This document shows, piece by piece, positions 39,747 through 52,346 of a stretch of 64,000 nucleotides of DNA (position 1 is the first letter of the stretch; each line of letters starts with the position of its first letter). The stretch is taken from positions 84,513-148,512 of the forward strand of contig NZ_NHSN01000001.1 of NCBI RefSeq assembly GCF_016653405.1, given 5' to 3'. Below the pieces are notes generated by a model. The model was not told where the DNA came from. It was given only the letters and a program-made list of their open reading frames with translations, and made no database searches. The translations under genes and the position numbers were made by a program. This stretch comes from Halorhodospira halophila. Lineage in GTDB: Bacteria > Pseudomonadota > Gammaproteobacteria > Nitrococcales > Halorhodospiraceae.

Positions 39747-42215
39747 ATGCAGCAAAGGGGCGATGCCGGCAAACGCTCCGGGGCTTTCACCACCGCCGGT
39801 CCGGGCAACGCCCCCGTGGGGGTTCAGACCTGGCTGGCAGCGCTGGATGCCATCGAGGTTCCAATCTTTATCCACGATGCCGAGCACCGGATCGTCGAGG
39901 CTAACCGGGCCTACTACGAGCAGGTCGGCCTACACCCTGAAGACGTGCTTGGGCGCCCCTACTACGAGATCTTCCCCCGACGCGACGGCCCCCTGCCCGG
40001 CTGCCGCCACGGACTCCAAGCAGCACAATCCGGGCACGGCAAGAACGATCCGACCGGGGACGCGGCGCTGGAAGAACGCTTCACCGTGGATACCGGCGAA
40101 ACCTTCCTGTCGCGCTCCTTCGCCGTACACGACGAGGAGGGCACCTACCGGCACTCGGTGCACATCCTGGAGGACATCACCGAGCGCAGCCGTGCGGAAC
40201 GGGAACAGACCCGGATCCACCAGGCCTTGCGCGAGCGCGAGGAGCAACTCCACCGACTGTTCGAGAACATGACCGAGGGCGTGCTGGTGGTCACCCCGGA
40301 CGGTACCGTGCGTTACGCCAACCCGAGTGCGGCACGGCTCTTCGCGCGCGACAGCGCAACCCTGATCGGGGCCGTGATCGGCCTGCCCATCGGCGGACCC
40401 GATGCCCAGGAAATCGAGCTGCGCAGTCCCGGCGGGGAGTTGCGGACGGTCGAGATGCGCGTGCGTGAGATCCACTGGCAGGACCAGCCAGCCCACCTGC
40501 TCAACCTGCGCGACGTGACCGAGCGCAAGCGCATCGAGACCGAACTGCGCCAGGCCGCTATCGTCTTCGAAGAGGCCCGGGAAGCCATCCTGGTCACCGA
40601 TGCCGAACAGCGCGTGGTCGCGGTCAATCCGGCTTTCACCGAGATCACCGGGTATGCCGAGCAGGAAGTCCTCGGCAAGGACCCGGCGCTGCTCTACTCC
40701 GGTTTCCACGATGAGGGCTTCTACGAGGCCATCCACCGGGCCCTGGCCGAGCGCGGCTACTGGACCGGGGAGATGTGGAACCGGTGCCGGGATGGCACCA
40801 CCTTCGCCAGCCTGGTTACGATCCGCGCGGTCTATGACAGTACCGGGCAGCTGACCCATTACATGGCGGTGCTCGCCGATATCTCCCGGCTCAAGGAGTA
40901 TCAGAGCCAGCTGGAGCGGATCATGCACTCAGATCCGCTCACCGGCCTGCCCAATCGCCTCGTGTTCCAGGATCGCCTCCATCAGGCCCTGGTGACCACG
41001 CAGCATCACACCGGCTGTTTCGCCGTTCTCTCCCTGGATCTCAACGATCTCAAGGCGATCAACTACAGCCTCGGCCACGCGGTGGGCGATGCCATCTTGC
41101 AGCAGCTCGCCGAGCGGCTGCGCGCCACCCTACGCGAGGAGGACACCGTAGCCAGGCTGGGCGGCGACGAGTTCGGTGTACTGCTCCTCGGCGTCCGGGA
41201 CGCTAGCGAGGTGGCAACAATCACCGAGGGATTGAGCCGGGCGTTGGATGCCCCCTTCCAGATCGCCGACCGGAGCATTCCCATCGCCGCGAGCATCGGC
41301 ATCGCCGTCTATCCCGAACAGGAAGCCGGTGCGGCCGACCTCTTCCAGCAGGCGAATGCTGCCATGCATCAGGCCAAGCGCGAGGGCATCAACTACCGCT
41401 TCTTCAGCGAGGAACTCACCGAGCAGGCCCGCGAACGGGTTCAGCTGGGCAGCGAGCTGCGCCAGGCCCTCGACGAGGGCGGGTTGGAACTCCACTACCA
41501 ACCCCAGATCGAGCTGAGTAGCGGTGCCTGGGTGGGGCTGGAGGCCCTGGTCCGCTGGCACCATCCGGTACAGGGCTGGATCAGCCCGGAGCGGTTCATC
41601 CCGGTGGCCGAACGCATCGGCCTGGTGACCGCGCTGGGCGCCTGGGTCCTCGAGCAGGCCTGCCGGCAGGGACGCGCCTGGCTCGACGCGGGCTTTAACT
41701 TCGGCCGCCTGGGGGTCAACTTCGCCGCCCCGGAACTCACTGCGCCCGATCTCGGCCAGCGCGTACTGGCCACGCTCGAGCGCACGCGGCTACCGGCCCG
41801 CCACTTGGAGATCGAGGTCACCGAGCGCCTGCTGGTGGATCCCGATCCGGTGGTGATCGAGCAACTGCAACAACTGCGCGATCACGGCGTCACGGTGGCG
41901 CTCGACGATTTTGGAACCGGCTACTCGGCGCTTAGCTACCTGCGGGACCTGCCGGTGGACCGGCTCAAGATTGACCGCAGCTTCGTCGACGGTCTGCCGG
42001 AAGACGAGCGCACACTGGCCATCGCCCAGGCGATCGCCGGCCTCGGCCGTAATCTCGGTTTTACCATCATCGCCGAGGGGGTCGAGACACCGGCGCAGCG
42101 TGAGGCGCTCATCGGCATCGGCTGCCCCTGGGCCCAGGGGTTCCTGTTCGCCCGGCCCGCGCCGGTCGCCGGGATCGAGGCCATGGCCCCGCACTTCCCA
42201 CGGGGCGCCCTATAG
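39747..42215 (+). CDS. PAS-GGDEF-EAL cyclic-di-GMP signalling protein
   Basis: 822-residue soluble protein with three PAS domains (about 25-150, 190-290 and 295-420), a GGDEF diguanylate cyclase domain and an EAL phosphodiesterase domain. The catalytic RLGGDEFG is intact (~472-476) and the RxxD product-inhibition site (REED) stands exactly five residues before it. The EAL domain keeps GLEALVRWHHP, DDFGTGYSALSYL, LKIDRSF and EGVET, so both activities are possible; a switch between them by PAS sensing is inferred. No membrane helix is visible. The ATG at 39747 has GGGAGGAG upstream. It converges with the next EAL gene, overlapping by six bases. Confidence 0.92.
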   Translation: MQQRGDAGKRSGAFTTAGPGNAPVGVQTWLAALDAIEVPIFIHDAEHRIVEANRAYYEQVGLHPEDVLGRPYYEIFPRRDGPLPGCRHGLQAAQSGHGKNDPTGDAALEERFTVDTGETFLSRSFAVHDEEGTYRHSVHILEDITERSRAEREQTRIHQALREREEQLHRLFENMTEGVLVVTPDGTVRYANPSAARLFARDSATLIGAVIGLPIGGPDAQEIELRSPGGELRTVEMRVREIHWQDQPAHLLNLRDVTERKRIETELRQAAIVFEEAREAILVTDAEQRVVAVNPAFTEITGYAEQEVLGKDPALLYSGFHDEGFYEAIHRALAERGYWTGEMWNRCRDGTTFASLVTIRAVYDSTGQLTHYMAVLADISRLKEYQSQLERIMHSDPLTGLPNRLVFQDRLHQALVTTQHHTGCFAVLSLDLNDLKAINYSLGHAVGDAILQQLAERLRATLREEDTVARLGGDEFGVLLLGVRDASEVATITEGLSRALDAPFQIADRSIPIAASIGIAVYPEQEAGAADLFQQANAAMHQAKREGINYRFFSEELTEQARERVQLGSELRQALDEGGLELHYQPQIELSSGAWVGLEALVRWHHPVQGWISPERFIPVAERIGLVTALGAWVLEQACRQGRAWLDAGFNFGRLGVNFAAPELTAPDLGQRVLATLERTRLPARHLEIEVTERLLVDPDPVVIEQLQQLRDHGVTVALDDFGTGYSALSYLRDLPVDRLKIDRSFVDGLPEDERTLAIAQAIAGLGRNLGFTIIAEGVETPAQREALIGIGCPWAQGFLFARPAPVAGIEAMAPHFPRGAL

Positions 42216-43283
42216 CGAAGGAGGCGGAGAAGCCGGCCGCGCAAAATAGAAGCCCTGCAATAGGTCGACACCGACTTCGCGCAGCCACTCGGCCTCATCC
42301 CGCTCCTCGACCCCTTCGGCAACGGTCGTGGTGCCCAAATTGCGGGCCATGCCGACCATTGCCTCGACGATGGTCGCCTGCCCCGGGTTGCGATGCACGT
42401 GCCGGATCAACTCGCGGTCGATTTTCACGAAGTCCGGCTCAAGATCCTTGAGCAGATTCAGGGAGCCGTAGCCGGCCCCAAGGTCGTCCAGGGCGATGCG
42501 GAACCCACCCTGCCGATACTGATCCACGATGTGGCGCAGGTGACGGTGGTCGGAGATCGCTTCGGTCTCGACAACCTCGAAGACAATGCGCCGCGGGTCC
42601 AGGCCAAGTTTCTCCACGGCGCCCACGGTGGTGCGCAGGCAAAAGGCCGGGTCGTAGATGGCCGTTGGCCGGAAGTTGATGAACAGGTTGGCCTGAATCC
42701 CCTGGAGGTGGCTATCACGGATCGCCGCCACGCGCGCCAGTCGATCCAGGTGAAACTCCAGATCAGCCAACTCCGCCGCCCGGAACATCGCCCCGGGTGC
42801 GATCACCCCCCCGTCGCCGCCGACCCCGCGCATCAGGCACTCGTAGGCGAACACCCGCTGCGGATCCCGTGCATCAACGAGGGGCTGATAGTGGATCTGG
42901 ATCCGCTCGCTGCGGATAACCTCCAGCAGCCACTCGTGCTCGGCGCGAGCCACCCAGGTGGAAAGCGGACGGGACTGGAACAGCGACCGGGCGTCGAACA
43001 CCTCACCGTGCTCCATGAAGACAGCGGAACCGGCGGCCATCTCTGGTTCGCTCATCAGCGGCTCCAAGGCGGCGAGCAGCACCGGCAGCGCCTGCCCCGG
43101 TACCTCGACTCCCATGACCCCGGCCGCCGGGAACCGCACCCGCCACCCGGCGTCACGCAGTCGGACGTAGACCCGATCCCGCGTGTGCTGCAGCGGCGGG
43201 GCCAGGTAGAACGTCCCCGGGGCCGGACTCAGATCGGGCAGCTCCGGGCTGCCGGGGCAGATGGTGGGAACTTCAATGGTCAT
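42210..43283 (-). CDS. Divergent EAL-domain protein
   Basis: 357-residue protein with an N-terminal region of ~110 residues without recognised domain (beta-rich, includes VYVRLRDAGWRVRFP) and a C-terminal EAL domain. The signature is degenerate: EAL reads ECL (148-150) and DDFG reads DDLG, though the general-base region VKIDREL and the EVVETE, NxN (FINFRP) and EGVEE elements remain, so activity is uncertain. It may hydrolyse or only bind cyclic-di-GMP. The ATG at 43283 has AAGGAGAG upstream. It shares the 43284-43445 divergent region with the KaiC/PEP fusion gene. Confidence 0.85.
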   Translation of the reverse strand: MTIEVPTICPGSPELPDLSPAPGTFYLAPPLQHTRDRVYVRLRDAGWRVRFPAAGVMGVEVPGQALPVLLAALEPLMSEPEMAAGSAVFMEHGEVFDARSLFQSRPLSTWVARAEHEWLLEVIRSERIQIHYQPLVDARDPQRVFAYECLMRGVGGDGGVIAPGAMFRAAELADLEFHLDRLARVAAIRDSHLQGIQANLFINFRPTAIYDPAFCLRTTVGAVEKLGLDPRRIVFEVVETEAISDHRHLRHIVDQYRQGGFRIALDDLGAGYGSLNLLKDLEPDFVKIDRELIRHVHRNPGQATIVEAMVGMARNLGTTTVAEGVEERDEAEWLREVGVDLLQGFYFARPASPPPSL

Positions 43284-43445
43284 CGGTACGCTGCTCTCCT
43301 TGGGTGACGACTCCGTACGGTGGCGGACAGCCCCGCGCTGCTGCGGTTTTTTCACGCCTAGCCTAATGCATGGCCCCGGAGAACTCCCATAGTGGTGCCG
43401 GCGAATCTGGCACAATGCGGCTGTCTCACCACAACGGGGGTTCCC

Positions 43446-47407
<3,962 letters not shown>

Positions 47408-47520
47408 TCAGTGCCCCGGAGACCCGTGCGGCCCCCGACAGGACGATATCTCTTCTCCGGCGGGCGCCCGGACGGATCCGGCACCCACCGACAGGATCTC
47501 AGGCGCGGGAAGTCTGCACT

Positions 47521-47555
47521 AAAAACGGACCCGTGTGCACCATCCCGGTGCCACG
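47521..47555 (-). terminator. Intrinsic terminator of the rnf operon
   Basis: On the minus strand CCGTGGCACC pairs with GGTGCACACGG (one bulged A, loop GGGAT), followed a few bases later by TTTTT. It stands about 40 bases after the stop of the last small gene of the rnf operon and upstream of gdhA, separating the two units. Confidence 0.65.
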
Positions 47556-47595
47556 GCGATCATCTCTGTGCGGCATACGGTCGCCGGTGAACGGC

Positions 47596-47826
47596 TCAGA
47601 CGCCGCGGATCGCCCCTGCCATCCGCTCGATGCCAGCGAGGGTAAAGACCAGGATGATCAGGATGATCAGCACTGCCACCGACCAGGTCAGCACACGCCC
47701 CCAGAACGTGCCCTCAAGGATCTCTCGCAAGCGGCCCATAACGATACCCCAATCTCTCGCGACCACGGTCTCGGCCTCATCGAGAGTTTGATGCAGCGTG
47801 CTCCTGCTCGTTCCACGCTGCGACAT
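47596..47826 (-). CDS. Small single-helix membrane protein at the end of the rnf operon
   Basis: 76-residue frame with one clear membrane helix (WSVAVLIILIILVFTLAGI, ~49-67) after a charged helical N-terminus. It follows the Cys-rich microprotein by 24 bases on the same strand and precedes the terminator, which favours a real gene. No family was recognised. The ATG at 47826 lacks a clear ribosome site; an internal ATG 30 codons later (MGRLREILEG) could be the true start. A long plus-strand frame overlapping this area has no recognisable domain and is not called. Confidence 0.5.
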   Translation of the reverse strand: MSQRGTSRSTLHQTLDEAETVVARDWGIVMGRLREILEGTFWGRVLTWSVAVLIILIILVFTLAGIERMAGAIRGV

Positions 47827-47850
47827 CAAGCCGTGGGCAGCTTTGCCACG

Positions 47851-48057
47851 TCAGTTGTTGCCGCCCGACGGCCCCTTGCCGCACATGTCCGCGATCGCGC
47901 AGACCCCGCACCCCCCGTGACCGGCCCCTTCCCCCTCCGGCGTGGTAGGCCCGAGTTCCGGGTGCCGGCGCGCGAAACGGCGCGCCGCACCCTGGACACC
48001 GACCCAGCCGACAACCAGCGCAAAGATGACGAGGAACGCCGCAACGTAGGTGCCCAT
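47851..48057 (-). CDS. Cys-rich membrane microprotein linked to Rnf (NqrM-like layout)
   Basis: 68-residue protein with an N-terminal membrane helix (TYVAAFLVIFALVVGWVGV, 3-21), a basic stretch, and a C-terminal cysteine cluster GGCGVCAIADMCGKG. The layout of one helix plus three closely spaced cysteines resembles NqrM, which is needed to mature the Na+-NQR complex, a relative of Rnf. It begins six bases after rnfA, so it is cotranscribed. A role in inserting iron between subunits of the Rnf core is inferred by analogy; exact family membership was not confirmed. Confidence 0.7.
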   Translation of the reverse strand: MGTYVAAFLVIFALVVGWVGVQGAARRFARRHPELGPTTPEGEGAGHGGCGVCAIADMCGKGPSGGNN

Positions 48058-48062
48058 ATCGG

Positions 48063-48644
48063 CTACCCCCCGAGTCCAGCGAAGCCCATGAACGCCAGCG
48101 ACAGGACCCCGGCCAGCATCAGGCTCATCGCCGCGCCGCGGGCCACGGAGGGCACGTCGGCCAGATCGACCTGCTCGCGCAGGCCCGCCATCAGTACGAT
48201 CGCCAGGATGAACCCGGCGCCGGCGCCCAGGCTGTAGGTCACCGACTGCAGGAAATCGTACTCGTAGCTGGTCTGGAACAGCGCCACGCCCAGGATCGCG
48301 CAGTTCGTGGTAATCAGCGGTAGGAAGATGCCCAGTGCCCGGTAGAGGGGCGGGCTGAACTTCTTCACCACCATCTCCACCAGCTGCACCGCCGAGGCGA
48401 TGACGGCGATGTAGGCGATCAGGCTCAGGAACTCGAGCTCGAAGTAGCCCAGCACGATGTTGATGCCGTAGGCGGCCAGCGACGCGATGAGCATGACGAA
48501 GGCACTCGCCACGCCCATGGGAAAGGCCGTGCCCAGCTTGCCCGACACCCCGAGGATGGGGCAGATGCCGAGGAACAGGGCGAGCACGAAGTTGTTGATG
48601 ATCGCCGCATTGAGGAAGATGTAGCTTAGGGAATCAGCGTCCAT
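48063..48644 (-). CDS. rnfA: Rnf electron transport complex subunit A
   Basis: Membrane subunit of the ion-translocating ferredoxin:NAD oxidoreductase. The 193-residue, six-helix protein begins YIFLNAAIINNFVLALFLGICP and has the second conserved cysteine region LITTNCAILGVALF; the two Cys (NNFVLALFLGICP and TTNCAI) bind the intramembrane Fe site shared with RnfE/NqrD-E. The ATG at 48644 is supported by GGAGG and by family length. It overlaps rnfE by ten to eleven bases. Confidence 0.95.
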   Translation of the reverse strand: MDADSLSYIFLNAAIINNFVLALFLGICPILGVSGKLGTAFPMGVASAFVMLIASLAAYGINIVLGYFELEFLSLIAYIAVIASAVQLVEMVVKKFSPPLYRALGIFLPLITTNCAILGVALFQTSYEYDFLQSVTYSLGAGAGFILAIVLMAGLREQVDLADVPSVARGAAMSLMLAGVLSLAFMGFAGLGG

Positions 48645-49293
48645 CGGCGGTCGCCTCCTTACCGGCAGCGGCGCGCTTGTTCTGCCGCTCCTTGATCCAG
48701 GCAAAGAGCAGCAGCCAGCCGGCGAGCACGAAGAACCCGCCCGGCGGCAGCAGCATGATCACCCAGGGCTCGAAACTGTCGGCGAAGACCTGAATACCTA
48801 GGATCTCCCCCGCCCCGAGGAGCTCACGCACAGTCCCGAGGCAGAGCAGTGCCAGCGTGAAACCGGCCCCGACGCCGAGGGCGTCAATCAGCGTCTTACC
48901 CAGCGGCTTGCGCGACGCGAACGCCTCGGCCCGGCCGAGGATCATGCAGTTGGCCACGATTAGCTGAATGAACGCCCCGAGGGCGTTGTAGATATCCAGG
49001 CTGATCGCCTGAATCGCGTAGTCGACCACCGTGACGAAGCTCGCGATGATCACGATATAGGAGGCGATGCGCACCTCCTTGGGGATGAAATCGCGCAGAA
49101 TGGAGACCAGCCCGGTGGAGCAGACCAACACGAGGGTCGTAGCCAGCCCCATCGCCAGCGCGTTCTCGGTGGTGTTGGTCACGGCCAGCACCGGGCACAT
49201 CCCCAGGAGCATCACGAAAACGGGGTTCTCCCGCCAGATGCCGCTGAGGAAGGTATCCATGGTGATCGGTTCTTGCTCACGCTTGGCAGCCAT
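48634..49293 (-). CDS. rnfE: Rnf electron transport complex subunit E
   Basis: Six-helix membrane subunit paired with RnfA in inverted topology. The 219-residue protein has FLSGIWRENPVFVMLLGMCPVLAVTNT and LIVANCMILGRAEAFASRKP, carrying the two conserved cysteines. The ATG at 49293 overlaps the rnfG stop; a GTG directly before it is possible. AAGGAA lies about eight bases upstream. Confidence 0.95.
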   Translation of the reverse strand: MAAKREQEPITMDTFLSGIWRENPVFVMLLGMCPVLAVTNTTENALAMGLATTLVLVCSTGLVSILRDFIPKEVRIASYIVIIASFVTVVDYAIQAISLDIYNALGAFIQLIVANCMILGRAEAFASRKPLGKTLIDALGVGAGFTLALLCLGTVRELLGAGEILGIQVFADSFEPWVIMLLPPGGFFVLAGWLLLFAWIKERQNKRAAAGKEATADGR

Positions 49294-49982
49294 CACTCAT
49301 TCCTTTCCAGCTCGGACCAGTGCCCCTGGAGCTGCGGCAGTCGCTCGTCCGCGCTCCGGTGCAGCATGTCTCCGATGGCTTCGGCGGAGACGGTGGCCCC
49401 AGTGATCCCGTCAATATCGCCGGGATCCTCGCGCTCTCCCGGGTCTACGGTGCGGATGCCGTGCTTCAGTCCGGTACCGTCCTCATTCAGTGAGGCGTCC
49501 AACCCTTCGATACTGCCCAGGAAGTCCGGATCGGTCTCGATCCGGTCCCCCAGACCCGGCGTCTCCTGGCTCTCCAGGACGGACATGCCGACAATGCACG
49601 CGCAGGACGGGTCGTAGCCGTAGAGGATGCGGATCACATCCGCATACCCTCGCCCCGAGGCCTCCAGCGCCACTCCGGCCAGGGCGCCGTCCTCGGTATA
49701 GCCGGCGTGGATGATCGGGCCTCGCTCCTGGGCGTCCTCCTTCGGCACCGGGCCCTCGTCGGTCAGCACGAAATCCCGGCGTTGCGTAGCCCCGGGGATG
49801 ACGTCGAAGACCGCCTGCTGCAGCGCCCGTTCGTGGTTCTCGGCGATGATCGGCCGGGTCCACTCGACCACGCTGACCACCAGCAGCCCGGCGAACAGCG
49901 CGATCACCCCCAGCGTCCCGATCAAACGCAGGCTGGAGGTCGGCGTCGGCGCCACCTGCTGGGACTGGGCTGCTTCGCTCAT
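49293..49982 (-). CDS. rnfG: Rnf electron transport complex subunit G
   Basis: Periplasm-facing flavoprotein subunit carrying FMN bound covalently to threonine. The 229-residue protein has one N-terminal membrane helix (~20-38) and an FMN-binding domain with the flavinylation motif DGITGATVS, T197 being the expected attachment site. The flavin is normally installed by ApbE, which is not encoded in this window. It overlaps rnfD by four bases. Confidence 0.95.
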   Translation of the reverse strand: MSEAAQSQQVAPTPTSSLRLIGTLGVIALFAGLLVVSVVEWTRPIIAENHERALQQAVFDVIPGATQRRDFVLTDEGPVPKEDAQERGPIIHAGYTEDGALAGVALEASGRGYADVIRILYGYDPSCACIVGMSVLESQETPGLGDRIETDPDFLGSIEGLDASLNEDGTGLKHGIRTVDPGEREDPGDIDGITGATVSAEAIGDMLHRSADERLPQLQGHWSELERNE

Positions 49983-50998
49983 TGCCCCCTCCTCTTGCGC
50001 AGGCCATACATCCGCGGCTGGGCAATGCGCTCGATCAGCGGCACCGCCGCATTACCGAGCAGGATCGCGTACATCACACCCTCGGGAAGACCACCGAAAA
50101 AGCGGATAATGACCGTCAGGAAGCCGATCAGGATGCCGTAGATCCAGATTCCGGCCGGCGTTACCGGCGACGAGGACATATCGCTGGCCATGAAGAAGGC
50201 GCCCAGCATCAGGGCCCCGGAGGCCAGCACGAAGAGCGGATCCGGGTAGGCGGCGGGATCCAGGGCGTAAAACACGCCGGCCGTGGCCGCGGCACTGCCC
50301 AGCACCGAGACCGGCACGCGCCAGTTCACCGCGCCACGCAGCACAAGGAAAAGGCCGCAGACGAGGACCAACAGCGCCGAGGTCTCCCCGGCCGAGCCGG
50401 CGATGGTCCCGAGCATGAGGTCCCACGTTTCGGTGGCGATCTGCCCCTCGAACTTCCACTCGGCCAGCGGGGTCGCCGTTGTGTACGCGTCCACCGAATC
50501 CGGCGTCATGAACGGCAGGGCCAGCGTCGACGGCAGAAACTCCGTGAAACGATCAGCCAGGCCGGCCTGCGTCCAAGTGGAAGACGCCTCGGGGAAGGCC
50601 GCGGCGGCGAAGGCACGGCCAAGCAGCGCCGGGTTGAACGGGTTGTAGCCCAACCCCCCGAACAGCGCCTTGCCCAGGGCGATGGCCACGAAAGCCGATA
50701 CCGCCGCCATCCACAGCGGGAAGGCCGGCGGCAGCGTCAGGGCCAGCAACAGCCCGGTAATGACCGCACTGTAGTCCCCGATCGTACTCGCACGACCCGA
50801 TAGCTGATTGAACAGCTGCTCGGTCAGGACCGCCGTGACGGTGGTCACCACTAGCAGTGCGGCGACACTGATGCCGAACTGGTAGACCGAGAAGGCACAC
50901 ACCGGCAGCAGAGCCAGGACCACCGAGCGCATGATGCGCTCGACCGTGTCCGGCTCCTTGATGTGGGGCGATGTCTTGATCTCGATACGCGGGCGCAT
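49979..50998 (-). CDS. rnfD: Rnf electron transport complex subunit D
   Basis: Polytopic subunit (339 residues, about nine to ten helices) related to NqrB, carrying flavin and part of the ion path. Recognisable segments are SPHIKEPDTVERIM at the start, STIGDYSAVITGLLLALTLP, LGYNPFNPALLGRAF and the late FMASDMSSSPVTPAG. The ATG at 50998 shares one base with the rnfC stop (TAATG). Confidence 0.95.
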   Translation of the reverse strand: MRPRIEIKTSPHIKEPDTVERIMRSVVLALLPVCAFSVYQFGISVAALLVVTTVTAVLTEQLFNQLSGRASTIGDYSAVITGLLLALTLPPAFPLWMAAVSAFVAIALGKALFGGLGYNPFNPALLGRAFAAAAFPEASSTWTQAGLADRFTEFLPSTLALPFMTPDSVDAYTTATPLAEWKFEGQIATETWDLMLGTIAGSAGETSALLVLVCGLFLVLRGAVNWRVPVSVLGSAAATAGVFYALDPAAYPDPLFVLASGALMLGAFFMASDMSSSPVTPAGIWIYGILIGFLTVIIRFFGGLPEGVMYAILLGNAAVPLIERIAQPRMYGLRKRRGQ

Positions 50999-52344
50999 TA
51001 AGAGGCTCGCTCCCGATTCAGCGATTTGGCAATCCGGAAGTACTGCACCAGTGGGATGTTCGAGGGGCAGACGTAACTGCAACAGCCGCACTCGAAGCAG
51101 TCATTGAGATGGAAGCGCTCTTCCATGGCCTCGTACTGCCGCTTGGCTGCAAGCCGCCCGAGCTCAGCCGGGTTGAGCCCCACCGGACACACCTCCACAC
51201 AGCGACCGCAGCGGATGCACGGCTGCGTCGGCGGGCGATCGGTCTCATCGCCGACCCCCTCGGGCAGCACCAGCACCCCCGAGATCCCCTTCGTGACCGG
51301 CACATCCAGGAACGCCACCGTGTTCCCCATCATCGGCCCACCGAGGATGATTCGGCTCGGATCATCTCCCTCGAAGCCGACCTCCTCGAGCAGGTAGCGC
51401 AGCGGCGTGCCGACAGGGACCCGATAGTTGCCGGGGCGTTCCACGCCGGGACCGGCCACGGTGATGACGCGCTCGATCAGCCCCTCCCCGCGCGGGAGCA
51501 GGTACCCGAGCTGCGCCATGGTGCCGATGTTGTTGACCACGGCCCCGATCTCGTAGGGCAGGCCACCCGAGGGCACCTCCCGGTCAAGTAGGGCCTTGAT
51601 CAACATCTTCTCCGAGCCTTGGGGGTACTTGGACTTGAGCTGCACCACCCGGATGGCGTCTTCTTCGGCGACCGCCTGCTGCAGCGCGGCGACGGCATCG
51701 GGCTTGTTGTCCTCGACGCCGATCACCGCCTCCGGAGCACCCACCGCCCGCATCGCCAAGCGCACGCCGGCGATGATGGACTCGGTGGCTTCGATCATCA
51801 GCCGGTGGTCGGTACTGAGAAAGGGCTCGCATTCGCAGCCGTTGACCACCAGCGTGTCGATGGCGTAGCCCTCCGGCACCGAAAGCTTCAGGTGGGTAGG
51901 AAACGACGCCCCCCCCTGCCCGACGATCCCGGCGTCCTGAATGGCCTCGATGAGCTCCTGACGCGAGAGGGCATCGAGATCCCGCTCCCGGCTCCAGCGC
52001 ACCACCTGACTATCGCCCGGAGCCGTGCGCAGGAGAATCGCCTCGGTCTTGGGACCGCGGGCGGTGGGCATGAGCTCGACCCCCTCCACGGTACCGGTCA
52101 CCGGGGCGTGGATCGGAACCGAGGGCCAGCCATCCGCCTCGGCGATCGGCTCACCGCGGCTCACCTCCTGCCCACGGGTCACCAGCGACCGCGCCGGACG
52201 CCCGAAGTGCTGCGTCAGCGGCAGCACCATGCGCGGGGCAAACGACAGACGCCGAATGGGCTGCTTGCGGGTCTGATCCTTGCGCCCCGGGGGCTCAATC
52301 CCCCGGGGGAAGGTCAGTCCACCCAGAAAGGACAGCACGCTCAT
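50998..52344 (-). CDS. rnfC: Rnf electron transport complex subunit C
   Basis: Peripheral NADH/FMN-binding Fe-S subunit. The 448-residue protein starts with the RnfC barrel-sandwich region (GIEPPGRKDQTRKQPIRRL), has the NADH-binding GIVGQGGASFPTHLKL and two 4Fe-4S motifs, CIRCGRCVEVCPVGLNP and CFECGCCSYVCPSNIPL. The long basic C-terminal repeats of E. coli RsxC are missing, as in RnfC of anaerobes. The ATG at 52344 stands two bases after the nifJ stop, so translation is coupled to the oxidoreductase gene. Confidence 0.95.
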   Translation of the reverse strand: MSVLSFLGGLTFPRGIEPPGRKDQTRKQPIRRLSFAPRMVLPLTQHFGRPARSLVTRGQEVSRGEPIAEADGWPSVPIHAPVTGTVEGVELMPTARGPKTEAILLRTAPGDSQVVRWSRERDLDALSRQELIEAIQDAGIVGQGGASFPTHLKLSVPEGYAIDTLVVNGCECEPFLSTDHRLMIEATESIIAGVRLAMRAVGAPEAVIGVEDNKPDAVAALQQAVAEEDAIRVVQLKSKYPQGSEKMLIKALLDREVPSGGLPYEIGAVVNNIGTMAQLGYLLPRGEGLIERVITVAGPGVERPGNYRVPVGTPLRYLLEEVGFEGDDPSRIILGGPMMGNTVAFLDVPVTKGISGVLVLPEGVGDETDRPPTQPCIRCGRCVEVCPVGLNPAELGRLAAKRQYEAMEERFHLNDCFECGCCSYVCPSNIPLVQYFRIAKSLNRERAS

Positions 52345-52346
52345 GG

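Noticed and set aside
43284..43445. TGGCAC-like sigma-54 promoter element upstream of the KaiC/PEP gene
   Set aside because: The GC dinucleotide is not at the required spacing after the GG, so the -24/-12 rule fails.
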